64,000 bases of DNA from Neisseria sp. 83E34 (GTDB lineage Bacteria; Pseudomonadota; Gammaproteobacteria; Burkholderiales; Neisseriaceae): NCBI RefSeq assembly GCF_001308015.1, contig NZ_LGYH01000002.1, forward strand, positions 1 through 64,000. Reading direction: 5' to 3'. The translations under genes and the position numbers were made by a program. The notes below the pieces were generated by a model that did not search any database, was not told the DNA's origin, and saw only the letters and a list, made by a program, of their open reading frames with translations. Within the stretch, counting starts at the first letter, position 1. The number at the start of each line of letters is the position of its first letter. Shown piece by piece: positions 34,536 through 42,893 of this stretch.

Positions 34536-34602
34536 TATCGCAAATAAACTGTATTTCTGCTACGGCGCTGCTGCCTTGTATCAAAAAAAGTTTATTTGCT
34601 AT
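34536..34602. repeat. Short MITE-like repeat with TIRs
   Basis: ATCGCAAATAAAC at the left and GTTTATTTGCTAT at the right form a 13-bp imperfect inverted repeat around a 41-bp core. The ends match those of the longer dispersed repeats (for example 12541). This looks like a small internally deleted member. Confidence 0.6.
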
Positions 34603-34693
34603 ATAAGGATTGAGTATAGCGGATTATTGTTTAAATCGAATATAATAAAAACCGTCTCAGACATTCGGTCTTCATACCATTCAAGGAGCATTC

Positions 34694-35242
34694 ATGAATA
34701 ATCTTCCTGTGGAGCATTATGTGGTGGCCGCGCTATGCGGTTTGCTGCTGGGCGTGTTGGTCACTTGGTTGGCAATGCGTAATAACAAAGCCAAGCGGCA
34801 GGAGCATGAGCAGTTGGTGCGCGAATTCGGCGATTATCGTGCCAGAGTTGACCGCCATTTTGTCGATACGGCCGAGGCGGTAGACGAATTGAACCGCAGC
34901 TATCAGAAAGTGGTGCAGCACTTGAGCACCGGCGCTCAAAGCCTGATGGGCAAAGAAGCTTTGGAGGAGCAGCTCAACCTGCGCGGCAACAAAGCGGTGA
35001 CGGTGGCGTATTTGGCGTATACCGCACAAAGCGCGCCTTTGTCGAAAGAGGAAGCGGTAAGCGATACGGTGGAAACGGTTGTGGCGGCAGAGCAGCCTGT
35101 GCCCGACGCGGTTGTGCCGGTTGAGGCGCCGGTTGAAGCGTCGTCGCTGGATCCGGTAGAGCAGGAGCCTGTAAGCGAGGTTCCGGTAACTGATGCGCCG
35201 CCCACAGCGGACGTGCCCCAGAAAGAAACGCCCAAGTTATAA
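34694..35242 (+). CDS. zapG: DUF1043/ZapG (YhcB)-like inner-membrane protein
   Basis: 182 residues. One N-terminal membrane helix (about 8-28, HYVVAALCGLLLGVLVTWLA) is followed by a coiled-coil region (about 30-100, KRQEHEQLVREFGDYRARVDRHFVDTAEAVDELNRSYQKVVQHL) and an acidic, Pro/Val-rich low-complexity tail. This matches the YhcB/DUF1043 family, now called ZapG, linked in enterobacteria to cell-envelope growth and division. The Neisseria role is inferred. AGGAG precedes the ATG. A strong terminator follows directly. Confidence 0.85.
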   Translation: MNNLPVEHYVVAALCGLLLGVLVTWLAMRNNKAKRQEHEQLVREFGDYRARVDRHFVDTAEAVDELNRSYQKVVQHLSTGAQSLMGKEALEEQLNLRGNKAVTVAYLAYTAQSAPLSKEEAVSDTVETVVAAEQPVPDAVVPVEAPVEASSLDPVEQEPVSEVPVTDAPPTADVPQKETPKL

Positions 35243-35248
35243 TGAAGC

Positions 35249-35275
35249 TGCCGCGCCGCCAAGCGCGGCATTTTT
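35249..35275 (+). terminator. Rho-independent terminator of zapG-like gene
   Basis: TGCCGCGC (35249-35256) pairs with GCGCGGCA (35263-35270), 8 bp, all GC but one, followed by TTTTTG. It is not made of uptake sequences. Confidence 0.9.
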
Positions 35276-35459
35276 GTGCCTGCTGCCCGAGGCTTTTGTT
35301 TCATCTGCTTTTTCGTTAGAATCTTCGTGCGGTTAAACGCATGCTGCGTTAAATCAAACCATTATTCAATTAAAATGCCGAAGAAGGCGGATGCAAAGCT
35401 TGCCTTAGCCTAGCCGGCTATAATCGCTTAATAACGAAAAACAAAGGAGAAAACCCACT

Positions 35460-36626
35460 ATGCAAATCAAAATTCCCGCCGTTTACTACCGCGGCGGCAC
35501 ATCCAAAGGCGTGTTTTTCAAACGCAGCGATCTGCCGGCAGCGGCTCAGGAAGCGGGCGAAGCGCGCGATAAAATCCTGCTCCGCGTACTTGGCAGCCCG
35601 GATCCCTACGGTAAGCAGATCGACGGCTTGGGCAACGCCAGCTCGTCTACCAGCAAAGCCGTGATTCTCGACAAAAGCAGCCGCGCCGATCATGATGTGG
35701 ATTACCTGTTCGGCCAAGTTTCCATTGACAAACCTTTTGTAGATTGGAGCGGCAACTGCGGCAACCTCACTGCCGCCGTGGGCGCATTTGCCATCAGTAA
35801 CGGCTTGGTTGATCCCGCTAAAATTCCTGAAAACGGCATCTGCACCGTGCGCATCTGGCAGAAAAACATCAGCAAAACCATTATTGCCCATGTGCCCATG
35901 CAAAACGGCGAGGTGCTGGAGACCGGTGATTTCGAGCTGGACGGCGTAACCTTTCCTGCCGCGGAAGTGCAAATCGAATTTCTCGATCCGGCCGACGGCG
36001 AAGGCGATATGTTTCCCACCGGCAATCTGGTTGACGATCTGGACGTGCCCGGTGTGGGCGTGCTCAAAGCCACGCTGATTAATTCCGGCATTCCCACCGT
36101 GTTTGTGAACGCGGTCGACATCGGCTATACCGGAAAAGAGCTGCAAGACGACATCAATAATGATGCTGCTGCGCTGGAAAAATTTGAAACCATCCGTGCA
36201 TACGGCGCGTTGAAAATGGGCTTGATAAAAGACGTTACAGAGGCCGCCACTCGGGCGCACACGCCGAAAATCGCCTTTGTTGCACCCAGCGCCGATTATG
36301 TTTCCTCAAGCGGCAAACCGGTTGCGGCGGGCGATATCGACTTGCTGGTGCGCGCCTTAAGCATGGGCAAACTGCATCACGCCATGATGGGCACGGCTTC
36401 CGTAGCCATCGCCACAGCCGCCGCTATTCCCGGCACTTTGGTGAACTTGGCTGCAGGTGGCGGCGAGCGGCAGGAAGTGACGTTCGGCCATCCTTCTGGC
36501 ACTTTGCGTGTGGGCGCGGCTGCCGAGCAGCAAAACGGCAAATGGACGGCCACCAAAGCCGTGATGAGCCGCAGCGCGCGCGTGATTATGGAAGGTTGGG
36601 TTCGTGTACCGGAGGATTGTTTTTAA
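35460..36626 (+). CDS. prpF: 2-methylaconitate cis-trans isomerase PrpF
   Basis: 388 residues, full length. PrpF isomerises the AcnD product 2-methyl-trans-aconitate to the cis form, so AcnD cannot replace PrpD without it. Family marks: YYRGGTSKGVFF at the start, DWSGNCGNLTAAVGAFAI with the key Cys, and GGGERQEVTFGHPSGTLRVG near the C terminus. AGGAG lies 10 nt before the ATG. In many Neisseria prpF is next to acnD. Here it is 12.6 kb away, on the other strand, alone between two terminators. No canonical-type uptake sequence is seen near it, unlike the acnD block. Confidence 0.95.
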   Translation: MQIKIPAVYYRGGTSKGVFFKRSDLPAAAQEAGEARDKILLRVLGSPDPYGKQIDGLGNASSSTSKAVILDKSSRADHDVDYLFGQVSIDKPFVDWSGNCGNLTAAVGAFAISNGLVDPAKIPENGICTVRIWQKNISKTIIAHVPMQNGEVLETGDFELDGVTFPAAEVQIEFLDPADGEGDMFPTGNLVDDLDVPGVGVLKATLINSGIPTVFVNAVDIGYTGKELQDDINNDAAALEKFETIRAYGALKMGLIKDVTEAATRAHTPKIAFVAPSADYVSSSGKPVAAGDIDLLVRALSMGKLHHAMMGTASVAIATAAAIPGTLVNLAAGGGERQEVTFGHPSGTLRVGAAAEQQNGKWTATKAVMSRSARVIMEGWVRVPEDCF

Positions 36627-36647
36627 ATTAAAGGGTTGATATTAAGA

Positions 36648-36679
36648 ATGCCTGTCTGAAAACTTTTTCAGACAGGCAT
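36648..36679. terminator. DUS-pair terminator between prpF and M16 gene
   Basis: ATGCCTGTCTGAA and TTCAGACAGGCAT, 6-nt loop, between convergent genes. Confidence 0.75.
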
Positions 36680-36683
36680 TTCA

Positions 36684-37976
36684 TTATTCTCCCACAATCA
36701 CCACATTCATATCGCCGGCTTTCACGCGGTGTTGCCAGGCGGATTTGACGTCTTCCGCGCTTAAGGCTGCGATTTTTTTCGGGTATTGGTCAAGCCAATC
36801 GGTGGGCAGGTCGTAAAAACCGATTACGTTCAGATAGCCCAGCAGCTTGCTGTTGGTATCGAAGCGCAGTGGGAAGCTGCCGGTGATGTTGTCTTTTGCC
36901 TGCTGCAATTCGGCTGCCGTCGGGCCGTTTTGAATAAATTCGGCTAGCACTTGTTTGGTAGTGCCCAGAGCATCGGCGGTGTTGGCCTTTTCGGTGGAGA
37001 ATACGATGGCAAACGGGCCGGATTCGCGCAGCGGCATCAGGCTGCTCGATACGCCATACACATAGCCTTTTTCATCGCGCAGTTTTTTCATCAATCTGCT
37101 GTCGAAACCGCCGCCGCCGAGAATATAGTTGCCGAGAATCAAAGCGTAGTAATCAGGGTCGTCACGCTTAATCAGCGGCATGGTCAGCACAATCTGGCTT
37201 TGTTTGCCTGCAAAAGGCTGCTTGTCGGTTTGAGCGGGGCGTAGGTTGACCGGCGGGATAGGCGCGGAAGCTGCGGTTTTGGCCGGTAAATCGCGCAACA
37301 CTTCGCGTGCAATCTTATCCGCTTGTTTTTTGTTCACATCTCCCACAATGGATATTACTGCATTGTTGCGGGCGTAGTGCGTTTTGTGGAAAGCTTTGAT
37401 GTCGGCCGGCGTTATCGCGCGCAGGGTTTGTTCGGTTTGGTAGGCGCTTGCGGAATAGGGGTGGCCGGAATAATTCAGGCGGCTGGCGGCGCGTGAGGCG
37501 ATAAAGTCGGGGTTGCTCAATTGCTGCTTCAAGCCGATAACGGCCTGCTCTTGGATGCGTTTGAACACGTGGCCGTCATAGCGCGGTGCGGCAAGTGAAT
37601 CCCGCAAAAGGCCGAGCGCGGGCTGCAGCGTTTGGGAACGGGAAAGGCTGCGCATGGTTACGCTGCTGCCTTCCGAATCGGCCGCGCTGTCTATATGGAT
37701 TGCCAAGTCTTCGCTGCGGGCTCTGAACGCTTCTTCGTCTAATTTTTTCGTGCCGTTGATTAAAAGTGCGGCTGCAAATTCGGCCGTACCGCTTTTTCCT
37801 TGCGGGTCAGCCGCGCTGCCGCTGCCCTTGAAGCCTACGGAAATATCGACTATCGGATTTTCATGGCGCTCTACCAACAATACGGTGGCACCGTCTGCGG
37901 TGTGCCAGCGTTGGATGTCGATGGCGGATGCGGGTAGGGCAGTAGCCAATGCAGCGGCAAGAACGAGTTTTTTCAT
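36684..37976 (-). CDS. M16-family peptidase-like protein, zinc motif missing
   Basis: 430 residues with a signal peptide (MKKLVLAAALATALPASA) and an M16 fold in two halves. Where active M16 proteins have HxxEH, this one has GTAEFAAALLINGT, so no zinc site. It should be the non-catalytic partner that shapes the chamber, as in other bacterial M16 pairs. The C-terminal R/Y segment is kept (LRDEKGYVYGVSSSL). AAGGAA precedes the ATG. It lies downstream of the active M16 gene (38077) on the same strand, separated by a DUS hairpin. Periplasmic location is predicted. Confidence 0.9.
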   Translation of the reverse strand: MKKLVLAAALATALPASAIDIQRWHTADGATVLLVERHENPIVDISVGFKGSGSAADPQGKSGTAEFAAALLINGTKKLDEEAFRARSEDLAIHIDSAADSEGSSVTMRSLSRSQTLQPALGLLRDSLAAPRYDGHVFKRIQEQAVIGLKQQLSNPDFIASRAASRLNYSGHPYSASAYQTEQTLRAITPADIKAFHKTHYARNNAVISIVGDVNKKQADKIAREVLRDLPAKTAASAPIPPVNLRPAQTDKQPFAGKQSQIVLTMPLIKRDDPDYYALILGNYILGGGGFDSRLMKKLRDEKGYVYGVSSSLMPLRESGPFAIVFSTEKANTADALGTTKQVLAEFIQNGPTAAELQQAKDNITGSFPLRFDTNSKLLGYLNVIGFYDLPTDWLDQYPKKIAALSAEDVKSAWQHRVKAGDMNVVIVGE

Positions 37977-37995
37977 GATTTTCCTTCTTCATACC

Positions 37996-38026
37996 ATGCC
38001 TGTCTGAAAGCCTTTCAGACAGGCAT
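37996..38026 (-). terminator. DUS-pair hairpin between the two M16 genes
   Basis: ATGCCTGTCTGAA and TTCAGACAGGCAT with a 5-nt loop. It may cause partial termination, giving more of the upstream active subunit than of the second one. Confidence 0.6.
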
Positions 38027-38076
38027 GGGGGATATTGGGTTGTCTGGCTGTGTGAATTCGATCGGCAGCCGGCCTT

Positions 38077-39396
38077 TTATTTCGCGCTTTCTTTCTCCGG
38101 CGTCACAACCATCAGGGTTTCGCGCGCGGAGCTCAGCAATTTGGCGGCGGCCTGCACATCTTGTGCGCTTACTTTTGCCAAGCGGCGGCGCAACTCGGCT
38201 TCATCTTGGTAGCTGAAGCCGTGGGCTTCCAGAGAACCAATCAAGCCGGCTTGTGCGTCCATCGAATCTTTGCTGTAAATTTCCGAGGCCTCCATCTGCG
38301 TGCGCACACGTGCCAGTTCGGCTTTGCTCACGCCTTTGGCTGCGATATCGGCAATTTCACGGCGGATTTCAGCGACCAGTTCTTGCACGCTGGTGCCCGA
38401 CGAAGGCATGGCTTTAACCATAAACAGCGATGACGGGGTGCGGCTGAACATATCGTAGCCCACACCGATGTCGGCAGCTTTCTGGCTGCCGCGCATCAGG
38501 TTTTTATCCAAACGGCTGGAGCTGTTGCCGCCCAACACTTCGCTCAATACATCCAGCGCATAAGGCATGGTGTCGTCGAGCTGTTTGAGGGCGGGTACGC
38601 GGTAAGACAGGATAAACATCGGCTCGGCTGTGATGGCTTGCGTTTGGGCGGATTTCGGTTCGCGCTCAAGCGGCTCTTGCAGGTTGTTGCGCTGGGGTAG
38701 TGCACGCGAAGGAATGGCACCAAACAGTTTTTCCACCGTGCCCAGCGTTTGCTTGGCGTTTACATCGCCCACAATGACCAACGTGGCATTATTGGGCGCA
38801 TACCAGCTTCGGTACCAGCTGCGCAAATCTTCTGCTTTGAGTTTGTCCAAGTCGGCCATGTAGCCGATAACCGGCGCGCGGACGGCCGGATTTTCATAGG
38901 CATTGAGCATGAGATGCTCCCAAAGCTTGCCTGAGGGATCATCTTCCGAACGCATGCGCCGCTCTTCACGGATAACCTTCATTTCATTATCAAAATCTTT
39001 ATTGCTGAAATTCAGATTGGCCATGCGGTCGGCTTCCATTTCCAGCACTTGCGGCAGATTTTTCACCGCAAGGTCGGTTACATACACCGTGTTTTCCTGT
39101 GAAGTATAAGCATTGTCGCGTCCGCCCAAAGCCGCTACGCGGCGCGAAAATTCGCCGGCAGGCACTTTGGCCGTGCCTTTAAACATCATGTGTTCAAGCG
39201 CATGGCTCAAGCCGGTTTTGCCCGGCTGTTCGTCCAGGCTGCCCACTTTATACCAAAGGCGCGACACCGCTACCGGCGCGCGCCTGTCTTCTTTAATAAT
39301 GACTTTCATGCCGTTGGGCAGCGTATGTTTTAACGTTTCGGCCGAAGCAGGTAAAGCCGCAGCCAAAAACAAAATCAAAGCGGTTTTTCTTAGCAT
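38077..39396 (-). CDS. M16-family zinc metallopeptidase, active subunit
   Basis: 439 residues from the ATG at 39396. The signal peptide is MLRKTALILFLAAALPASA. The inverted zinc motif HxxEH is intact as HALEH at 65-69, with the downstream Glu in the VLEMEADRM stretch. The catalytic half and the C-terminal R/Y region for substrate binding are both present, as in PqqL/YmxG-type proteins. The upstream in-frame Met codons (to 39513) are rejected because the signal peptide starts at this ATG and AGGA lies 11 nt before it. It probably works with the degenerate partner at 36684 on periplasmic peptides. Confidence 0.92.
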   Translation of the reverse strand: MLRKTALILFLAAALPASAETLKHTLPNGMKVIIKEDRRAPVAVSRLWYKVGSLDEQPGKTGLSHALEHMMFKGTAKVPAGEFSRRVAALGGRDNAYTSQENTVYVTDLAVKNLPQVLEMEADRMANLNFSNKDFDNEMKVIREERRMRSEDDPSGKLWEHLMLNAYENPAVRAPVIGYMADLDKLKAEDLRSWYRSWYAPNNATLVIVGDVNAKQTLGTVEKLFGAIPSRALPQRNNLQEPLEREPKSAQTQAITAEPMFILSYRVPALKQLDDTMPYALDVLSEVLGGNSSSRLDKNLMRGSQKAADIGVGYDMFSRTPSSLFMVKAMPSSGTSVQELVAEIRREIADIAAKGVSKAELARVRTQMEASEIYSKDSMDAQAGLIGSLEAHGFSYQDEAELRRRLAKVSAQDVQAAAKLLSSARETLMVVTPEKESAK

Positions 39397-39565
39397 GGGA
39401 AAAAGTGTCCTGTTTTTATATAGGCAGCATAATAATGGAAAGACGAGCATTCTGAAAGTTTCTCTGCTCAATAAACGATATAGATTATCAAAATAATTTA
39501 CATTACCTTTCATTTTTAAATATAATTATATATTTGATTTAAAATTTTGATATCAGAGAACGCTC

Positions 39566-40664
39566 ATGAAAACCAAATCCCTTGCCCTGCTGGTAGCAGG
39601 CATTTTTTCTGCCAGTCAGGCTTATGCGGATAATACCGGCCAGTCATCAGATTACGTTGCTACCGTACCGACCGTAACGATTGAAAGTCAGGCGGATACC
39701 CACACCCTTAAAGGTTACCTCAACTATGACGAGGCCACAGCCACGCGAAACGGGCTGACAACCAAAGAAATTCCGCAAACCATTGATATCCTCAACATCC
39801 AGAAAAATAAAAATTACGGCACCAACGATTTAAGCTCGATTCTTGAAGGTAATGCCGGCATCGACGCAACTTACGACATGCGCGGCGAGAGCCTGTTTAT
39901 CCGCGGGTTTGAAGCCGATGCCAACGATATTTATCGTGACGGTGTGCGGGAAAGCGGGCAAGTGCGCCGCAGCACCGCCAATATAGAGCGGGTGGAAATC
40001 GTTAAAGGCCCCAATTCCGTGCTTTATGGTCGCGGTAACGGCGGCGGCGTGATTAATATGGTCAGCAAATACGCCAACTTCCAGCCCAACCGCACCGTCG
40101 GCATTGCCTACGGCTCATGGGCCAACCGCAGTATCAATGCGGATATCAACCAAGTCATCAACGACAACGTTGCCATACGCTTAAACGCAGAATACGGCAA
40201 AGCCAATTCATTCCGCTCCGGCATCGACAGCCAAAAACGAACGTTCGCAAGGTATTGAGTTGAGCGCATTGGGCAGAATCGCGCCGCAATGGTATCTGCG
40301 CGGCTCGCTGGGTGTGATGAGTGCGAAAATCCGGGAAGATCATTCCAAACCGCAAGCCTCAGGCCGCCATTTGAACAACACCAGCAATATTCAAGGCAAT
40401 CTGTTTGTGCGTTATATGCCTAACGAAAAGCTTTATGGTGAAGTGGGCTTTACCGGCACGGGTAAGCGTTATTATTACAACCGCAACGATGAATACCAGC
40501 CTGTTCCCGGTTTTGTACGCACCGATGCACTGGTCGGCTACAACCACAAAAATTGGAATTTCACATTGGCGGCATACAATCTGTTTAACCATCAATACTG
40601 GCGCGCCAATGATATGCCCGGCTCGCCACGCGCTTTTACTGCCCGTGTGAATTACAGCTTCTGA
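39566..40664 (+). pseudogene. TonB-dependent siderophore receptor, internal deletion with frameshift
   Basis: Two pieces of one receptor in different frames. Piece 1 (39566-40258, 230 residues) has a signal peptide, a full plug domain (IPQTIDILN, LEGNAGIDATYDMRGESLFIRGF, IERVEIVKGPNSVLYGRGNGGGVINMVSK) and the first barrel strands. Piece 2 (40260-40664 in the next frame) has only the last strands (FVRTDALVGYNHKNWNFTLAAYNLFNHQYW...RVNYSF). About 300 residues of the barrel are missing at a junction near 40235-40250, and the frame is lost there. A barrel cannot form, so iron uptake by this receptor is gone. No DUS lies inside. The leader is AT-rich, and a weak Fur-like sequence may lie in it (39485-39515). 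Confidence 0.9.
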
Positions 40665-40693
40665 TTTCAATCATTGCATGTATTCAATTAAAT

Positions 40694-40725
40694 ATGCTTG
40701 TCTGAAAATGTTTTCAGACAGGCAT
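40694..40725 (+). terminator. DUS-pair terminator behind the receptor remnant
   Basis: ATGCTTGTCTGAA (one C to T change) and TTCAGACAGGCAT with a 6-nt loop, followed by ATTTAATGG. Confidence 0.65.
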
Positions 40726-40766
40726 ATTTAATGGTTATGGCGGAATCGTAATGAGCGATAAATTTC

Positions 40767-40907
40767 TTTGCTATAGTCAATCAAATTAAGAAAAAGTGCA
40801 CGTCATACTCGGGCTTGACCCGAGTATCTCATAGAGGTTGTCGAAACAATAAGATACTCGGGTCAAGCCCGAGTATGACGAATATGCTATTTTTTAAGTT
40901 TATTGAC
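40767..40907. repeat. MITE-like dispersed repeat, best-preserved copy
   Basis: The left end is TTTGCTATAGTCAATCAAATTAAG and the right end TTTTTTAAGTTTATTGAC; inverted, they share GTCAAT-AA-TTAA. Inside are two perfect 28-bp arms in opposite orientation (40802-40829 and 40852-40879), each itself palindromic around ACTCGGG...CCCGAGT. The RNA or DNA could fold into a long hairpin. It fills most of the gap between the receptor remnant and the ABC exporter. No gene seen. Confidence 0.8.
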
Positions 40908-40959
40908 ATGCCTGTCTGAAAAGCAAAGCTTAACAAGGCGAAGCGTTTCAGACAGGCAT
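40908..40959. repeat. DUS pair with 26-nt spacer
   Basis: ATGCCTGTCTGAA (40908-40920) and TTCAGACAGGCAT (40947-40959) with AAGCAAAGCTT and further bases between. It directly abuts the MITE-like element. It may be a terminator, but no T tract follows the stem. Confidence 0.6.
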
Positions 40960-41014
40960 TCAGTTTGCCGACGCGTTATAATTCCCCTTTTCTATAAATA
41001 AACCAGACACAACC

Positions 41015-41914
41015 ATGACCGCTCTATATATCAGCCGTGCGTGCAAAACTTATGCCAACGGCTTCACTGCGCTGAAAGACGTGAGCTTTGATGTGCAGCA
41101 AGGTGAATTTTTTGCACTGCTCGGGCCCAACGGGGCAGGCAAAACCACCTTGATTTCCGCTATGGCAGGCTTAAACCGCCTTACCTCGGGTGAAATTTCC
41201 GTGATGGGTTTCGATGTGGCCAAACAATCGCGCGAATCGCGTATGAATCTGGGCGTGGTACCGCAGGAATTGGTGTACGACCCGTTTTTTACCGTTCGGG
41301 AGGCTTTGCGTTTTCAATCGGGCTATTTCGGCATTAAAAAGAATGATAAATGGATAGATGAAATCCTCTTCAACCTCGGCTTGCAAGACAAAGCCAACAC
41401 CAATACACGCCGCCTTTCCGGCGGCATGAAGCGGCGTTTGATGGTGGCGCAGGCTCTGGTGCACCGCCCGCCGGTGATTGTGTTGGACGAGCCTACCGCA
41501 GGCGTGGATGTGGAGTTGCGCCAAAGTTTGTGGTCATTCATGCGCAGCCTCAACCGGAAAGGCCACACGATTATCCTCACCACGCATTATCTGGAAGAGG
41601 CGGAAGAAAACTGCCACCGGATTGCCGTGATGAAGCAGGGAGAGCTGGTGGCGCTGGATAAAACCGAAAACCTGCTGCAAGATGAAAAAGGCGTGCGCGT
41701 GGAAATGCTGCTCGATGCAACCTTGCCCGAAGCGTTGACCGGCAAAATCGAGCTGGCAGACGGTTTGAAATATGTGTTGAAGCTGGCCGATTATGCCGAG
41801 TTGGCCGATGTGTTGATTTTCCTGAAAACGGCAGGTATCCGCATGATTCACATGAGCGTGTTGGAAAAAGATTTGGAGCAGGTGTTTACCAAACTGACAG
41901 GGAGCGGGCAATGA
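41015..41914 (+). CDS. ABC-2 type exporter ATP-binding protein (YadG-like)
   Basis: 299 residues. Walker A GPNGAGKTT, the Q-loop VPQE, signature LSGGMKRRL, Walker B VIVLDEP and the H-loop TTH are all intact. A C-terminal tail of about 80 residues follows, as in NodI/DrrA/YadG subunits of multidrug or polysaccharide ABC-2 exporters. It overlaps the permease gene by 4 nt (ATGA), so the two are translated together. Substrate unknown. Confidence 0.94.
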   Translation: MTALYISRACKTYANGFTALKDVSFDVQQGEFFALLGPNGAGKTTLISAMAGLNRLTSGEISVMGFDVAKQSRESRMNLGVVPQELVYDPFFTVREALRFQSGYFGIKKNDKWIDEILFNLGLQDKANTNTRRLSGGMKRRLMVAQALVHRPPVIVLDEPTAGVDVELRQSLWSFMRSLNRKGHTIILTTHYLEEAEENCHRIAVMKQGELVALDKTENLLQDEKGVRVEMLLDATLPEALTGKIELADGLKYVLKLADYAELADVLIFLKTAGIRMIHMSVLEKDLEQVFTKLTGSGQ

Positions 41915-42678
41915 ATATCAATATGACGGGCTTCCCCACCTTGCTGCGCAAAGAGGTGATGCGTTTTACCAAAGTTTGGCTGCAAACGCTGGGTGCGCCG
42001 ATTCTTACTGCGCTGCTGTACCAACTGATTTTTGCACAAGCCATCGGCAAACACGCCGAAGCTTTGCCCGGCGTGCCTTACAATGCGTTTCTGATCCCAG
42101 GCCTTGCCATGATGAGCATGATGCAGAATGCGTTTGCCAACAGCGCATCCAGCCTGATTCAGTCGCGCATTACCGGCAATTTGGTGTTTATCTTGCTGCC
42201 GCCGATTTCCAATGCCGCGTTTTTCTCGGCCTATGTGCTGGCGGGTATTTTCCGCGGGCTGTTGGTAGGCATAGGCGTGGTGGCTGCTACTGCGTGGTTC
42301 GGCTTACCGCTGCCGTACCATATCGGCTTTGTGTTGGCGTTTGCATTTTTAGGCTGCCTCTTTATGGCGTCTCTGGGCTTGCTGGCGGGTATCTGGGCGG
42401 AGAAGTTCGACCAGCTTGCTGCGTTTCAAAACTTTCTGATTATGCCGCTTACCTTTCTTTCGGGCGTGTTTTATTCCATCCAAAGCTTGCCAGTGTTCTG
42501 GCAAGTGGTTAGCCATGCGAACCCTGTGTTTTATATGATAGACGGCTTCCGCTACGGCTTCTTCGGTGTGAGCGATGCCTCGCCGTGGCTCTCGCTTGCC
42601 GTGGTGGGCGGGTTTTCGTTGGGCGTTTCGGTGCTGGCGTTTTTGGTGTTGCGCTCCGGCTGGAAGCTGCGCGGGTAA
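41911..42678 (+). CDS. ABC-2 type exporter permease (YadH-like)
   Basis: 255 residues with six membrane helices of the ABC-2 fold and the characteristic LTFLSGVFYSIQSLP and NPVFYMIDGFRYGFFG stretches near the C terminus, as in YadH/NodJ. It works with the ATPase at 41015 (4-nt overlap). The cargo cannot be read from sequence. The unit ends in a DUS-pair terminator at 42721. Confidence 0.93.
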   Translation: MNINMTGFPTLLRKEVMRFTKVWLQTLGAPILTALLYQLIFAQAIGKHAEALPGVPYNAFLIPGLAMMSMMQNAFANSASSLIQSRITGNLVFILLPPISNAAFFSAYVLAGIFRGLLVGIGVVAATAWFGLPLPYHIGFVLAFAFLGCLFMASLGLLAGIWAEKFDQLAAFQNFLIMPLTFLSGVFYSIQSLPVFWQVVSHANPVFYMIDGFRYGFFGVSDASPWLSLAVVGGFSLGVSVLAFLVLRSGWKLRG

Positions 42679-42720
42679 AGCTTAGCGGCGGCACGTTTTG
42701 GTTTGACCTGTATGGTAAGA

Positions 42721-42752
42721 ATGCCTGTCTGAAAAAGTTTTCAGACAGGCAT
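42721..42752 (+). terminator. DUS-pair terminator of the ABC exporter unit
   Basis: ATGCCTGTCTGAA and TTCAGACAGGCAT, 6-nt loop, then TTGATTTGG. It lies 42 bp behind the permease stop. Confidence 0.75.
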
Positions 42753-42893
42753 TTGATTTGGCGGCGGGTGTTTTCGAGCCGTTCCGTTTCGGGTTTATAT
42801 AATTTTTCATTCTATCTTAGGTATAAATAAGTCTTTCCGCTGCAACCGGCCCCTCGCTTATGATTGGGGCTCGGTTTCAGAGTGGAAAGCAAA

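Noticed and set aside
42864-42893. Upstream TTG start for CysG
   Set aside because: There is no ribosome site at the TTG. The ATG at 42894 begins the conserved [10 protein letters not shown].
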